Positions 56,447 to 64,000 of a DNA stretch of 64,000 bases are shown piece after piece. Position numbers and translations under genes: made by a program. Origin of the DNA: Sphingobacterium sp. PCS056 (lineage in GTDB: Bacteria > Bacteroidota > Bacteroidia > Sphingobacteriales > Sphingobacteriaceae); the NCBI RefSeq assembly GCF_023273895.1, contig NZ_CP096883.1:930001-994000 (forward strand), in the 5' to 3' direction. The first letter of the stretch is position 1. Every line of letters begins with the position of its first letter. Under the pieces are notes generated by a model that was not told the origin of the DNA, searched no databases, and saw only the letters and a program-made list of their open reading frames with translations.

Positions 56447-56836
56447 CATGGTCAATTTCGCGGTATGGCGGAAGGAATCTCTGGAGAAACTTGACCATTT
56501 CGCCATGTGACTAAATCATACAGACACCATTCAGTTGCATTTTCCCGAGCATCCATATTAATTCGTCACCTCGGTGAATCACTTAGTCCTTCCCCCTCCC
56601 TCTTTCATGAAGCCCAAAAACTCTTAGACATATTGCGAAGCCACACGGTCAATAGTGTTTCGCATTTCCCCTGGTGATCAAAACATTTCCCCTCCCCTCT
56701 AAATCACATCGACCTAGGTATAAACGCTTTTCGCCATCGTCGAAACCGCTACGCCATAGCACGAAAACATGCTCCTTTGAACACTAATAATAAAACTGGA
56801 GACTTCCCAGCTTTCCTAGAATGCGTCAATTCTTCA
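56447..56836 (+). repeat. dispersed noncoding repeat, copy 3
   Basis: Third copy, same direction as copies at 29855 and 48086. It shares with copy 2 the full 3' extension. It starts about 100 bases after the AlbA_2 relic. Confidence 0.78.
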
Positions 56837-56939
56837 TTATTTGACACTTAACCAAGACTCCTTATTATCGCAGTTTACTTACTGGAAATCTCGTTACCAA
56901 GTCATCATTAGTTTATTCTTCACCTGTGGCCTCCTTGAT

Positions 56940-57085
56940 ATAATAGCCCCGTTCGCTGGGCTCATCGATAGGCATAATCAAACGGATATTTGTCCAGCTA
57001 AGATTCTCTACGCGTTGCGTAGAGAATTGGTCAAATTCAGGGAACACTTGGTAGAACTCCCTCATGTGCCACAAATTGGCTTCTG
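56940..57085 (-). pseudogene. DUF1016 (YhcG N-terminal)-type relic, copy 2
   Basis: The minus strand reads MREFYQVFPEFDQFSTQRVE, NLSWTNIRLIMPIDEPSER and GYYIKEATGEE then stop, close to the N-terminal domain of PDDEXK nucleases with DUF1016. The remainder of the gene is absent. Related to 46297-46435. Confidence 0.62.
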
Positions 57086-57150
57086 ATAAGATTTTTAAGA
57101 GTTATTCCAATGGCCGATAAATGCCCCATGAGAAAGATAAAACAAATATA

Positions 57151-57205
57151 TGTTCACTATTTCACCCATGTTCATGGAACGTGAACATGCGTGAAATAGT
57201 GAACA
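57151..57205. repeat. 55-bp palindrome with TGAACA boxes
   Basis: Two 24-bp arms (57151-57174 and 57182-57205) with one mismatch and a 7-base loop. Each arm is bounded by TGTTCA/TGAACA boxes 18 bases apart, the same design as the palindrome at 43273-43323 although the inner bases differ. Confidence 0.8.
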
Positions 57206-57325
57206 AAAAATAATTAACATAAGGCTTCACTAAAGTATTACAGATATTACAATTATCGACTTTCCGCTTATTTCTATCTTAAAACCCAGTTAATATCGAG
57301 TATGAAATCAAGTTGCAACAAAAAA

Positions 57326-57356
57326 GAACAGCTAAAGGAATTGCCTTTAGCTGTTC
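57326..57356 (-). terminator. terminator of GH84 gene
   Basis: A perfect 13-bp stem GAACAGCTAAAGG (57326-57338) with 57344-57356, flanked by A and T runs; works for the leftward gene ending at 57412 and possibly both ways. Confidence 0.85.
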
Positions 57357-57411
57357 TTTAATGAAAGATTAGAAATCTTATCGTTAGATCAATTTAAACA
57401 AAAAGTATAAT

Positions 57412-59382
57412 CTACTTACTAACTTTTGCTATATAAAGTAATTTTGGCGCATCCTTAATAAATACATCCAAGACTCCGTCTGCAATTTTAACTGGCCCCT
57501 CAAAGCGAGTTGCGCCCGGAGTTGATGGAATAACAGCTGCCTTTTTAGCGAGCTCTTGAGCTTGTTCAAAATAACCGATACTATTGCTTTTACCCATCTC
57601 TAGCTCCTGCAAACCTGTGACAGCAGCTTCTAAAGCCTCTCCCCATATTGCCATCGCATCTAACCAAGGCCCAGCCTCACGGACAAAACCCTTATCAATG
57701 GTTCCTGAACGAATAATATTTGGAGCATTTCTAAATTCTTGAGCATGATTTATGAGACTTTTAATAGCCTGCGCACGGTCATCTTTATTACCATACGAAA
57801 GGGCATCTCTAAACTGATCTAGAATTAACTTTAATGATGGTGCTTGCACTTGCCAAGGGTGAGTTCCAAATGTTGGGGCTAAGTGCTGGGTATCGAAAAA
57901 CAGCAATAATGCTTGAGTAGTTTTTGAATTATTTCCAGCTAATTGACGAGCAGCAAATGTCCAAGTACGAGAAGCATCGTAATCTTGATCATTCCAGGCA
58001 AAAGCAGCCACTCCCGTTATGGCCACTCTACTAGCAGCTTCCTGATTCATGGGATTGGACAAAATGCCGGCAAGCTGTTTTGATAATCCTGCTTCCCTTC
58101 TATCGTATGGCGCTAAAAGAAGTCTTCCTTTAGATTCTGCATAGTCATTTACAGGATAATTATCCCAGAGCAATGTTGGTTTTCCAAAAACCTTAGTAGC
58201 TGCTTTTGCATCATTTATAGAAATTGATGGCGGAACGACATCAGTACCTGTCCATTGAACAACGATATCTTGATTTAAATTTTTACGCAATGCGGCTTTA
58301 TATGGGGTTTCTTTAGCATCATAATACTCGGTAGGAACCATAATTAAATTTGGCGCCTCAGGATCTACTCCCTTGATATAGTCCTGCAATTTATTTAATA
58401 AGGAAGATTGTGCTACAGCGGCAGCTTCGGGGCCCGATTTCCCAAAAGTGATCGAGTCTTGATTACAGTTCCATTTTTGATATTCAATATCATCTAATGC
58501 CAAATAAAAACTACGCACACCCACACTTCTTAAGGCATTTACCTTGTCTTTTAACAGATCAAAATCTGTTTTACATGAAAAACAAATCGTTGGACCAGGT
58601 GATATTGCATAAACAAAGTTGATATGATTATCGGTTGCAATCTTTGCTATACGACCAAGTTCTGATAAGGTGTCTGCTGGATAAGGCTCTCTCCATCTAT
58701 CTCTAGCATAAGGATCATCTTTTGGCGTATATACGTAGGTATTGGCTTTAACAGAGGATAAAAAGAATAAATGTTGCTCGCGCTCTAGCATAGTCCAGGG
58801 TTTCCCGTAGAACCCTTCCACCGAACCGCGGATAGGCTGAGCTGGGTAATCTTGAATCAATAGTGATGGAAAGAAAGCGCTTGTGATTAACTGTGCGAAG
58901 CTTTGTGTGGCATGAAATAGACCATGCGCATCATGCCCCATTAGTGAAATTAAAAATCCTTGATCTTTTTTTCCACTAGAAATTACATAACCTTCTTTGT
59001 GATTATCTAAAATTCCTTTGTGGTTGCTAATAAGAGATTTTCCGTCTCCAATTTTACTCTCCCCTAAAATCACTACTGTACCTCGAATTGACTTTGGAAT
59101 CTTTTGGGTTGTATTCACATTCTTCACTCCTGCCTTGTTCAGCATCTTCACTACTGTGGTTTTAGTATACTCACTAACCTCTGGTAATGCGACTAAAGTA
59201 ACGGCCTGTCCAATAGGAAAGCTCTCGCCTTGAAGCTCCATAAACACAGGTGAGGGAAATATAGAGGGAAGGCTTGCTACGGTAGTGGTTTCAAAATTCT
59301 TTTGCTGAGCATACCCCAATTTTAAACTTCCGCTGAAAATAACTACCCCTAATAAACCATATATAATTCTTTTATTCATCAT
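57412..59382 (-). CDS. GH84 family beta-N-acetylglucosaminidase
   Basis: About 656 aa from the ATG at 59382 (a second ATG follows directly). Signal peptide to about GYAQQ. A GH20b-like N-terminal alpha/beta domain (to about residue 145) leads into the GH84 barrel: RGSVEGFYGKPW, NTYVYTPKDDPYARDRW, YAISPGPTICFS and the catalytic pair in FYLALDDIEYQ. The C-terminal part is helical. The enzyme hydrolyses terminal beta-GlcNAc, in bacteria from host glycans or other glycoconjugates. It is divergent from the GH20 gene with the tRNA between, and both may be induced by amino sugars. Confidence 0.92.
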   Translation of the reverse strand: MMNKRIIYGLLGVVIFSGSLKLGYAQQKNFETTTVASLPSIFPSPVFMELQGESFPIGQAVTLVALPEVSEYTKTTVVKMLNKAGVKNVNTTQKIPKSIRGTVVILGESKIGDGKSLISNHKGILDNHKEGYVISSGKKDQGFLISLMGHDAHGLFHATQSFAQLITSAFFPSLLIQDYPAQPIRGSVEGFYGKPWTMLEREQHLFFLSSVKANTYVYTPKDDPYARDRWREPYPADTLSELGRIAKIATDNHINFVYAISPGPTICFSCKTDFDLLKDKVNALRSVGVRSFYLALDDIEYQKWNCNQDSITFGKSGPEAAAVAQSSLLNKLQDYIKGVDPEAPNLIMVPTEYYDAKETPYKAALRKNLNQDIVVQWTGTDVVPPSISINDAKAATKVFGKPTLLWDNYPVNDYAESKGRLLLAPYDRREAGLSKQLAGILSNPMNQEAASRVAITGVAAFAWNDQDYDASRTWTFAARQLAGNNSKTTQALLLFFDTQHLAPTFGTHPWQVQAPSLKLILDQFRDALSYGNKDDRAQAIKSLINHAQEFRNAPNIIRSGTIDKGFVREAGPWLDAMAIWGEALEAAVTGLQELEMGKSNSIGYFEQAQELAKKAAVIPSTPGATRFEGPVKIADGVLDVFIKDAPKLLYIAKVSK

Positions 59383-59400
59383 TAAATTAAGTTTAATTTG

Positions 59401-59432
59401 TATGCTAATTAATAGCATAAATTCCAAAAATA
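59401..59432 (-). promoter_or_regulatory. candidate promoter and operator of GH84 gene
   Basis: TATTTTTG on the minus strand (59425-59432) fits the Bacteroidota -7 box TAnnTTTG. Between it and the ATG is a 7-bp inverted repeat (TATGCTA 59401-59407 with 59413-59419) that could be an operator. Confidence 0.4.
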
Positions 59433-59681
59433 ATATAATTCACCCATATAAATTCCATGTATGTGATTTATTACATAATCAAACTCACCGTAAGCACATG
59501 TTAAATTAAAATTGATTAGTATGACAACGATACCATAGATAGAGAATGAAAAGATAATTCATGCGCTTCTTTTGAGAAAGATTAATTGACGGAAAAAATG
59601 GAATTAAAAAGGGTTTTAATTTATATAAATCACACAAAAATACTTTAGCATAGAAAAGGACATATCCCAAACACAGCGCAT

Positions 59682-59712
59682 AAAAAAAGCGACTCTTTTG
59701 GAGTCGCTTTTT
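59682..59712 (-). terminator. terminator of tRNA-Glu
   Basis: GCGACTC (59689-59695) pairs with GAGTCGC (59701-59707), with T tract on the minus strand, directly after the tRNA 3' end. The same hairpin is repeated at 43530-43550 and 55251-55276 with the tRNA relics. Confidence 0.85.
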
Positions 59713-59714
59713 AG

Positions 59715-59786
59715 TAGCCCGTAGGGGAATCGAACCCCTGTTTCTAGAATGAAAATCTAACGTCCTAACCCCTAGACGAACGGGCC
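59715..59786 (-). tRNA. tRNA-Glu (UUC anticodon)
   Basis: Folds as a normal tRNA: acceptor GGCCCGT with ACGGGCT (G-U at the first pair), D-arm GTCT...AGGAC, anticodon loop TTTTCAT with TTC, T-arm AGGGG TTCGATT CCCCT, discriminator A. CCA is not encoded. Two decayed copies in direct orientation lie to the left, which points to its use as a target for integrating elements. Confidence 0.95.
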
Positions 59787-59909
59787 TTTTTGTGTTTCGG
59801 TGTGCAAATATAGAAAGTATATTTAATTTACCAAAATAAATATGATAAAATTATTTATTTCTCTAAAAATTGTATCTTTAGATACACAACAAACCAAACA
59901 ACTTATTCA
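59787..59909 (+). promoter_or_regulatory. promoter region of GH20 gene
   Basis: TATCTTTA at about 59873-59880 resembles the Bacteroidota -7 box and lies 30 bases before the GH20 start. The tRNA promoter must lie in the same short interval on the other strand. Confidence 0.4.
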
Positions 59910-62423
59910 TTGATGAACATTCAACCATATAAAAAGTCCATTTGGCTGTCCACCACAATGGCTTTGCTGACTGCAAATCTATTTGCACAGTCACCATCAA
60001 ATATTGAAAATAAAATTTCAGTGCGCTGGGAAGTTCCGACAGGAAAAAGCCTAAAAAAGAATCCAACCTCTAAATTGATCATACAAAATAATGACAGCCA
60101 GCAACTGGCGCTCAAAGATTGGTCGCTATGGTTTAATTTTATCCGTGGAATAGATGCCAAATCTGTTGACTCCCGATTTAAATTATCTCATCGTAATGGA
60201 GATCTTTTCCAGATCGAGTTTGCGAAAAGCAACCTCACCTTAAAACCGAAAGATACCATCGAAATCAATTTTGCGACACTAGGTGGCTTGATCAATTATA
60301 CGGATGGTCCTATTGGTCTTTACATTAGCTATGACGACAAAGGGACTTATGCGGACATCAAAAAATATGATGCACAAAAAAACACATTTACACAGGAACA
60401 ACAAAGAACTTACTTAGAACAGAAGTTTGCCAGTAATGCACTCCTTGCAAACGGTAAACAACAAGATATCTTACCCTTACCCGCAAAAATTACTGTTGAC
60501 AGAACAAAATCTTTAAAACTGACCAATACGATTTCCATCAGTAATGATCCCGAATTTAATAATGAAACCGCATTATTCATTCAATTCCTGCAAGAACAAA
60601 CGGCTGTAAAAGGTCAAAAGTCTCCAAACAGAGAAGCACAAATTAAAATCGTCAAGGAAACAGGATTTGCTGATGAAGCTTATGCTTTAAACATTGATAG
60701 CAAAGGAATCGAGATTAAAGCAAGTACTGCAACAGGAGTTTTCTATGGCTTGCAATCCTTAAAATCTTTGCTTCCTGCTGTAGATTGGAACAGCAAGAAC
60801 AAAACATTAAATTTCCCGTATGCCCAGGTAAAAGATCAACCTCGTTTCCCATACCGTGGTTTTATGCTGGACGTCGCCCGTAATTTCCATAGCAAAGCGG
60901 AGGTACTCCGTATCCTGGATGCGATGGCCCAATACAAACTCAATAAATTTCACTTTCATTTTATCGATGATGAAGGCTGGCGTTTAGAAATACCGGGACT
61001 ACCTGAATTGACTGAGATAGGGAGTGTACGATCTGCCAACTATAAAGACGGAAATGCGATACAACCTGCCTATGGATCGGGCGCTGCAACTAAAGAGAAA
61101 CAATACCTCAGCACGCAAGACTATATGGATATTTTGAAATATGCGGCCGCTAGACATATTGATGTGATCCCTGAAATTGAAACTCCAGGGCATGCACGTG
61201 CTGCGATAAAATCAATGGAAGCGCGATACCATAAACTAAAGAAAGCTGGAGATTTAAAAGCTGCTGAAGAATATGTGTTACATGACCCAGAAGACAAGTC
61301 GATTTATAACTCAGCACAGAACTGGAATGACAATGTATTAAATCCGGCCTTACCTTCGTCATACCATTTTTTAAGTAAAGTCATCGATGAGATAAAAAAA
61401 ATGCATGATCAAGCAGGTGTACCTTTAAAAGTGATCGATCTAGGTGGTGATGAAACTCCTGCTGGTGCATGGGAAAAGTCTCATAAAATCGAAGCTTTTA
61501 TGAGAGAAAATAATATCTCTTCTGTACATGATGTGTGGCCATATTACATCAACCGTATTAATGAATTGTGCCACTCCAAGGGTTTGATTATGTCGGGTTG
61601 GGAAGAAATGGGGATGAAAAATTTCGGAAAAGGAATGGATGTAAATCCTGCACTTGCAGATCATAGTATCAACTTAAATGTTTGGAACAACCTGATTGGT
61701 GGTGGACAGGAAGATTTGGCTTATCGCTTGGCAAATGCGGGCTACAAAGTTGTCTTTACTTCTGCTTATAACAACTATATGGATATGACCTGGGATCATA
61801 ACTTTGCTGAACCTGGACACAGCTGGGTAGGCTTGGTTGACATCAATAAAACATACTCTTTTGCTCCGGAAAATTACTACATCAACCTTGTTAAAGACAA
61901 TTCAGGAAATGATTTACCGAAAGATTTTGCAAAAAACAAAGTGCATCTGACTGAAAAAGGTAAAGCAAATTTCTTAGGTGTCAAAGCTGCTCTTTGGTCT
62001 GAAAAAATCAATAATGATATCCGTCTTGAGGAAATGATCTTTCCACGTTTATTGGCTGTTGCCGATCGTGGATGGGCTCCTGAACAAAGCTGGGAGAATG
62101 GCGAAAATTTTGACAGTCAGACTTATCAAAAAGGTTATGCTGCCTTTATGCAGAAGTTAGGAAACGATGAATTGAAGAAATTGGACAAATTAAATAAGGG
62201 CTATCATTACCGAATTCCTGCTGTTGGAGTTAAACTGGAAAATGGAAAATTGGTAGCAAATACCGATTACCCCGGTTTCAAAATTTATTATACAGAAGAT
62301 AATACTGAGCCGACTTTAAAATCAAAAGAATACAAAGGCGCGATTCCTCTTAACAATAAATCAACCTACAAGTTCAGAACAATCACACAAAACGGTGGTC
62401 TGGGTATTGTATCCACCTATTAA
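59910..62423 (+). CDS. GH20 family beta-N-acetylhexosaminidase
   Basis: An 837-aa exported enzyme (signal to about NLFAQS). It has a CHB_HEX carbohydrate-binding N-terminal domain (KISVRWEVPTGKS onward), a GH20b domain (about 180-305), the catalytic barrel starting FPYRGFMLDVARNFHSK with HFHFIDDEGWRLEI and the catalytic pair DLGGDETP, and a C-terminal chitobiase-type domain (GFKIYYTEDNTEPTLKSKEY). It removes terminal GlcNAc/GalNAc from chitooligosaccharides or glycans in the periplasm or at the surface. The domain set equals that of chitobiases. Confidence 0.94.
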   Translation: MMNIQPYKKSIWLSTTMALLTANLFAQSPSNIENKISVRWEVPTGKSLKKNPTSKLIIQNNDSQQLALKDWSLWFNFIRGIDAKSVDSRFKLSHRNGDLFQIEFAKSNLTLKPKDTIEINFATLGGLINYTDGPIGLYISYDDKGTYADIKKYDAQKNTFTQEQQRTYLEQKFASNALLANGKQQDILPLPAKITVDRTKSLKLTNTISISNDPEFNNETALFIQFLQEQTAVKGQKSPNREAQIKIVKETGFADEAYALNIDSKGIEIKASTATGVFYGLQSLKSLLPAVDWNSKNKTLNFPYAQVKDQPRFPYRGFMLDVARNFHSKAEVLRILDAMAQYKLNKFHFHFIDDEGWRLEIPGLPELTEIGSVRSANYKDGNAIQPAYGSGAATKEKQYLSTQDYMDILKYAAARHIDVIPEIETPGHARAAIKSMEARYHKLKKAGDLKAAEEYVLHDPEDKSIYNSAQNWNDNVLNPALPSSYHFLSKVIDEIKKMHDQAGVPLKVIDLGGDETPAGAWEKSHKIEAFMRENNISSVHDVWPYYINRINELCHSKGLIMSGWEEMGMKNFGKGMDVNPALADHSINLNVWNNLIGGGQEDLAYRLANAGYKVVFTSAYNNYMDMTWDHNFAEPGHSWVGLVDINKTYSFAPENYYINLVKDNSGNDLPKDFAKNKVHLTEKGKANFLGVKAALWSEKINNDIRLEEMIFPRLLAVADRGWAPEQSWENGENFDSQTYQKGYAAFMQKLGNDELKKLDKLNKGYHYRIPAVGVKLENGKLVANTDYPGFKIYYTEDNTEPTLKSKEYKGAIPLNNKSTYKFRTITQNGGLGIVSTY

Positions 62424-62518
62424 GAGTAGAGTTGATCTGATGCAAAAACAGGCATTAAGATGGTGGTCATTTACGTAGGATAATGCCAAACACAACTCTG
62501 AATTGCTAAATGTAAAAC

Positions 62519-62554
62519 AAAGAGACCAGAAAGTTAAAAAATTCTGGTCTCTTT
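62519..62554 (+). terminator. terminator of GH20 gene
   Basis: A perfect 13-bp stem AAAGAGACCAGAA (62519-62531) with 62542-62554, followed by ATTTT. Confidence 0.85.
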
Positions 62555-62658
62555 ATTTTGAAAGGAATAACTTCAAAATGCCTATCCAATTTTATTCCGT
62601 TTTCATAATGCGGCATTTGTTATGTTCATCGCTATTAACAGCTTATAGAGCGATATTT

Positions 62659-63066
62659 TTATTTTTTATCGACAGAGTATTTACCTGGACCGATAAATAA
62701 GAGTCCTAAAAACACACAGCATAATTCAATCGCATGGGATGCCCCTTTAATTCCATCTCCTTTACCAAGATGAAAAAGCGCGGCAACAATCATGGTAAAT
62801 GCGAGAAAAAGTAAAGTCGGTCTCGTCCAAAGTCCTATCAATAGAAATAGTCCACCGACTCCTTCAGTGATGGCCGCCATAAATCCCCAGAAAACAGGTA
62901 AAAAATGGATGCCTAAAACTCCCATAGAACCGCCCAACTTCGTCCATGTCTCCACTCCCCCCATCATCTTTGGAAATCCATGAACAATCATCATCACGCC
63001 CAGTCCAACACGCATGATCAATAAACCGAAATCTTTGTATTTTCCTAAAGTTTGAAATATGGCCAT
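62659..63066 (-). CDS. DoxX family protein
   Basis: A 135-aa four-TM protein: GLLIMRVGLGVMMIVHGFPK, FLPVFWGFMAAITEGVGGLF, LLIGLWTRPTLLFLAFTMIV and a late helix. The motif RVGLG...HG.pK and the GLFLLIGLWTR are typical of DoxX proteins, quinol/redox-associated membrane proteins of uncertain role. It is 5 bp after the LD-carboxypeptidase gene, so they form an operon. Confidence 0.9.
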   Translation of the reverse strand: MAIFQTLGKYKDFGLLIMRVGLGVMMIVHGFPKMMGGVETWTKLGGSMGVLGIHFLPVFWGFMAAITEGVGGLFLLIGLWTRPTLLFLAFTMIVAALFHLGKGDGIKGASHAIELCCVFLGLLFIGPGKYSVDKK

Positions 63067-63071
63067 AGTAT

Positions 63072-63977
63072 TTAATCGATATATGTTAATGAAACCTTGT
63101 TTTTTGTTGTCTTTAATTTGACCTTCTTCCCAAAAACTAATGCATGATTGTCATCAATATGACCTGCAGGATAAGCAAATGCAATAGGAAAATCTGCTTC
63201 CCTTACTTTATCCATCACAATTTCAGATACAGATTGTCCAAATGAAGGATCAGCATCTTTCATCCCGGAAAAACCACCTACGATCAAACCCTTCAATTTT
63301 TTAAATTTACCAGCACGCTTCAGCGCCCATAACATCCGATCTACACTATAGAAAGTCTCACCTACATCTTCAATGAATAAGATCTTATCATCGTAATTGA
63401 CATCTGACTCAGATGCTAACACAGATAGAAGAATAGCTAAATTTCCTCCAATAAGGATACCTTCAGCCTCTCCTGCTCGATTAGGGAATTCTTCTTGCTG
63501 ATATGAATAGTCGACCGCATCTCCAAAAAGTGCAGCTTTCAGTGTTTCCAAAGAAGCGGCAGTACCAGCTTCAAAGGATTTGGGCATCTGTCCATGAATG
63601 GTCGGAATAGAAAATTGACCTTGGATATGACTGTGAAGTACCGTGATATCACTAAACCCAACAATCCATTTGGGCTGTTTTTTAAACCTCGAAAAGTCAA
63701 GCCGATCGATAATGCGCACACTGCCATATCCACCGCGTGCTGCAAAAACAGCTTTGATCGATTGATCATCTAAAGCCCATTGCAGATCTTCAGCCCTTTG
63801 ACGGTCATCTCCAGCAAATTGATGGTACGCCGCGGTGACAGTCTTGCCCACAAGCACCTCCAGACCCCAAGATTCTAATATTTTAACAGCTACATCTATA
63901 TTTCCTCGAATAAAACTTGCAGGACAGACAATTGCGACTTTATCGCCTGCTTTAAGAAATTCAGGTATTTTCGTCAT
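63072..63977 (-). CDS. LD-carboxypeptidase (peptidase S66)
   Basis: A 301-aa serine peptidase that removes D-Ala from L,D-linked murein tetrapeptides in cell-wall recycling. The Ser nucleophile region is AARGGYGSVRIIDRLD, GFSDITVLHSHI follows, the Glu is in FIEDVGETFYSVDRML and the His in YPAGHIDDNHALVFG. Length and order are normal. Cytoplasmic, as no signal is seen. First gene of the operon with DoxX. Confidence 0.93.
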   Translation of the reverse strand: MTKIPEFLKAGDKVAIVCPASFIRGNIDVAVKILESWGLEVLVGKTVTAAYHQFAGDDRQRAEDLQWALDDQSIKAVFAARGGYGSVRIIDRLDFSRFKKQPKWIVGFSDITVLHSHIQGQFSIPTIHGQMPKSFEAGTAASLETLKAALFGDAVDYSYQQEEFPNRAGEAEGILIGGNLAILLSVLASESDVNYDDKILFIEDVGETFYSVDRMLWALKRAGKFKKLKGLIVGGFSGMKDADPSFGQSVSEIVMDKVREADFPIAFAYPAGHIDDNHALVFGKKVKLKTTKNKVSLTYID

Positions 63978-64000
63978 AATCTTTATTTTAATACCGCAAA

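Overview
The window looks like a chromosomal segment of a Sphingobacteriaceae bacterium (Bacteroidota), most likely Sphingobacterium or a close relative. Supporting signs are a low-GC sequence, a SusC/SusD pair, an RteC-like regulator, lipoprotein and Bacteroidota-style signal peptides, a NVEALA-type peptide pair and a grasp-with-spasm peptide locus. Identifications rest on reading motifs; no database search was run.

Layout. 0-14.7 kb is ordinary chromosome: the end of a glycosyltransferase, an MBL-fold hydrolase, a tripartite RND efflux operon (adaptor, pump, outer-membrane channel), a frameshifted retropepsin-like protease, an amidohydrolase with an outer-membrane transporter-like protein, and a Tat-exported Gfo/Idh/MocA oxidoreductase. 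14.8-28.5 kb is an accessory nutrient/redox locus: membrane LytTR-like protein, membrane protein, RteC-like regulator with a possible -1 frameshift, MauE-like protein, small exported protein, SusD, SusC and a TlpA-like thioredoxin. The region 5' of the thioredoxin gene is an unusually long open, micro-repeat-rich stretch split by an IS3-family element (26742-28223).

29-59.8 kb is a mosaic island ending at a tRNA-Glu(UUC) gene. It holds two peptide systems. The first (31.8-42.3 kb, minus strand) is a grasp-with-spasm RiPP cluster: GG-leader precursor, ATP-grasp ligase, SPASM protein, an extra 63-aa gene, a two-domain glycosyltransferase, an unidentified protein, a C39-peptidase ABC exporter, an HlyD adaptor and a second glycosyltransferase. 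This suggests a glycosylated graspetide and is the strongest candidate for an undescribed system. The second (48.5-54.4 kb) has two NVEALA-like peptides, a beta-propeller-like lipoprotein, a CxxC lipoprotein and a signal peptidase I, with a divergent LolA-like protein and an outer-membrane barrel.

Between and around these lie three same-direction copies of a 330-390 bp noncoding repeat, two tRNA-Glu relics in direct repeat with the real tRNA, duplicated gene wrecks (RecG/AlbA-type, DUF1016-type, one unknown), 24-bp tandem repeats, a second IS3-family element (44391-45610, TSD AAAG), and two long palindromes built from TGAACA boxes. The picture is of cassettes exchanged or accumulated next to tRNA-Glu.

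Beyond the island, 57.4-62.4 kb encodes divergent GH84 and GH20 hexosaminidases (GlcNAc release) flanking the tRNA, followed by a DoxX protein and an LD-carboxypeptidase (minus strand), which would fit amino-sugar and peptidoglycan scavenging.
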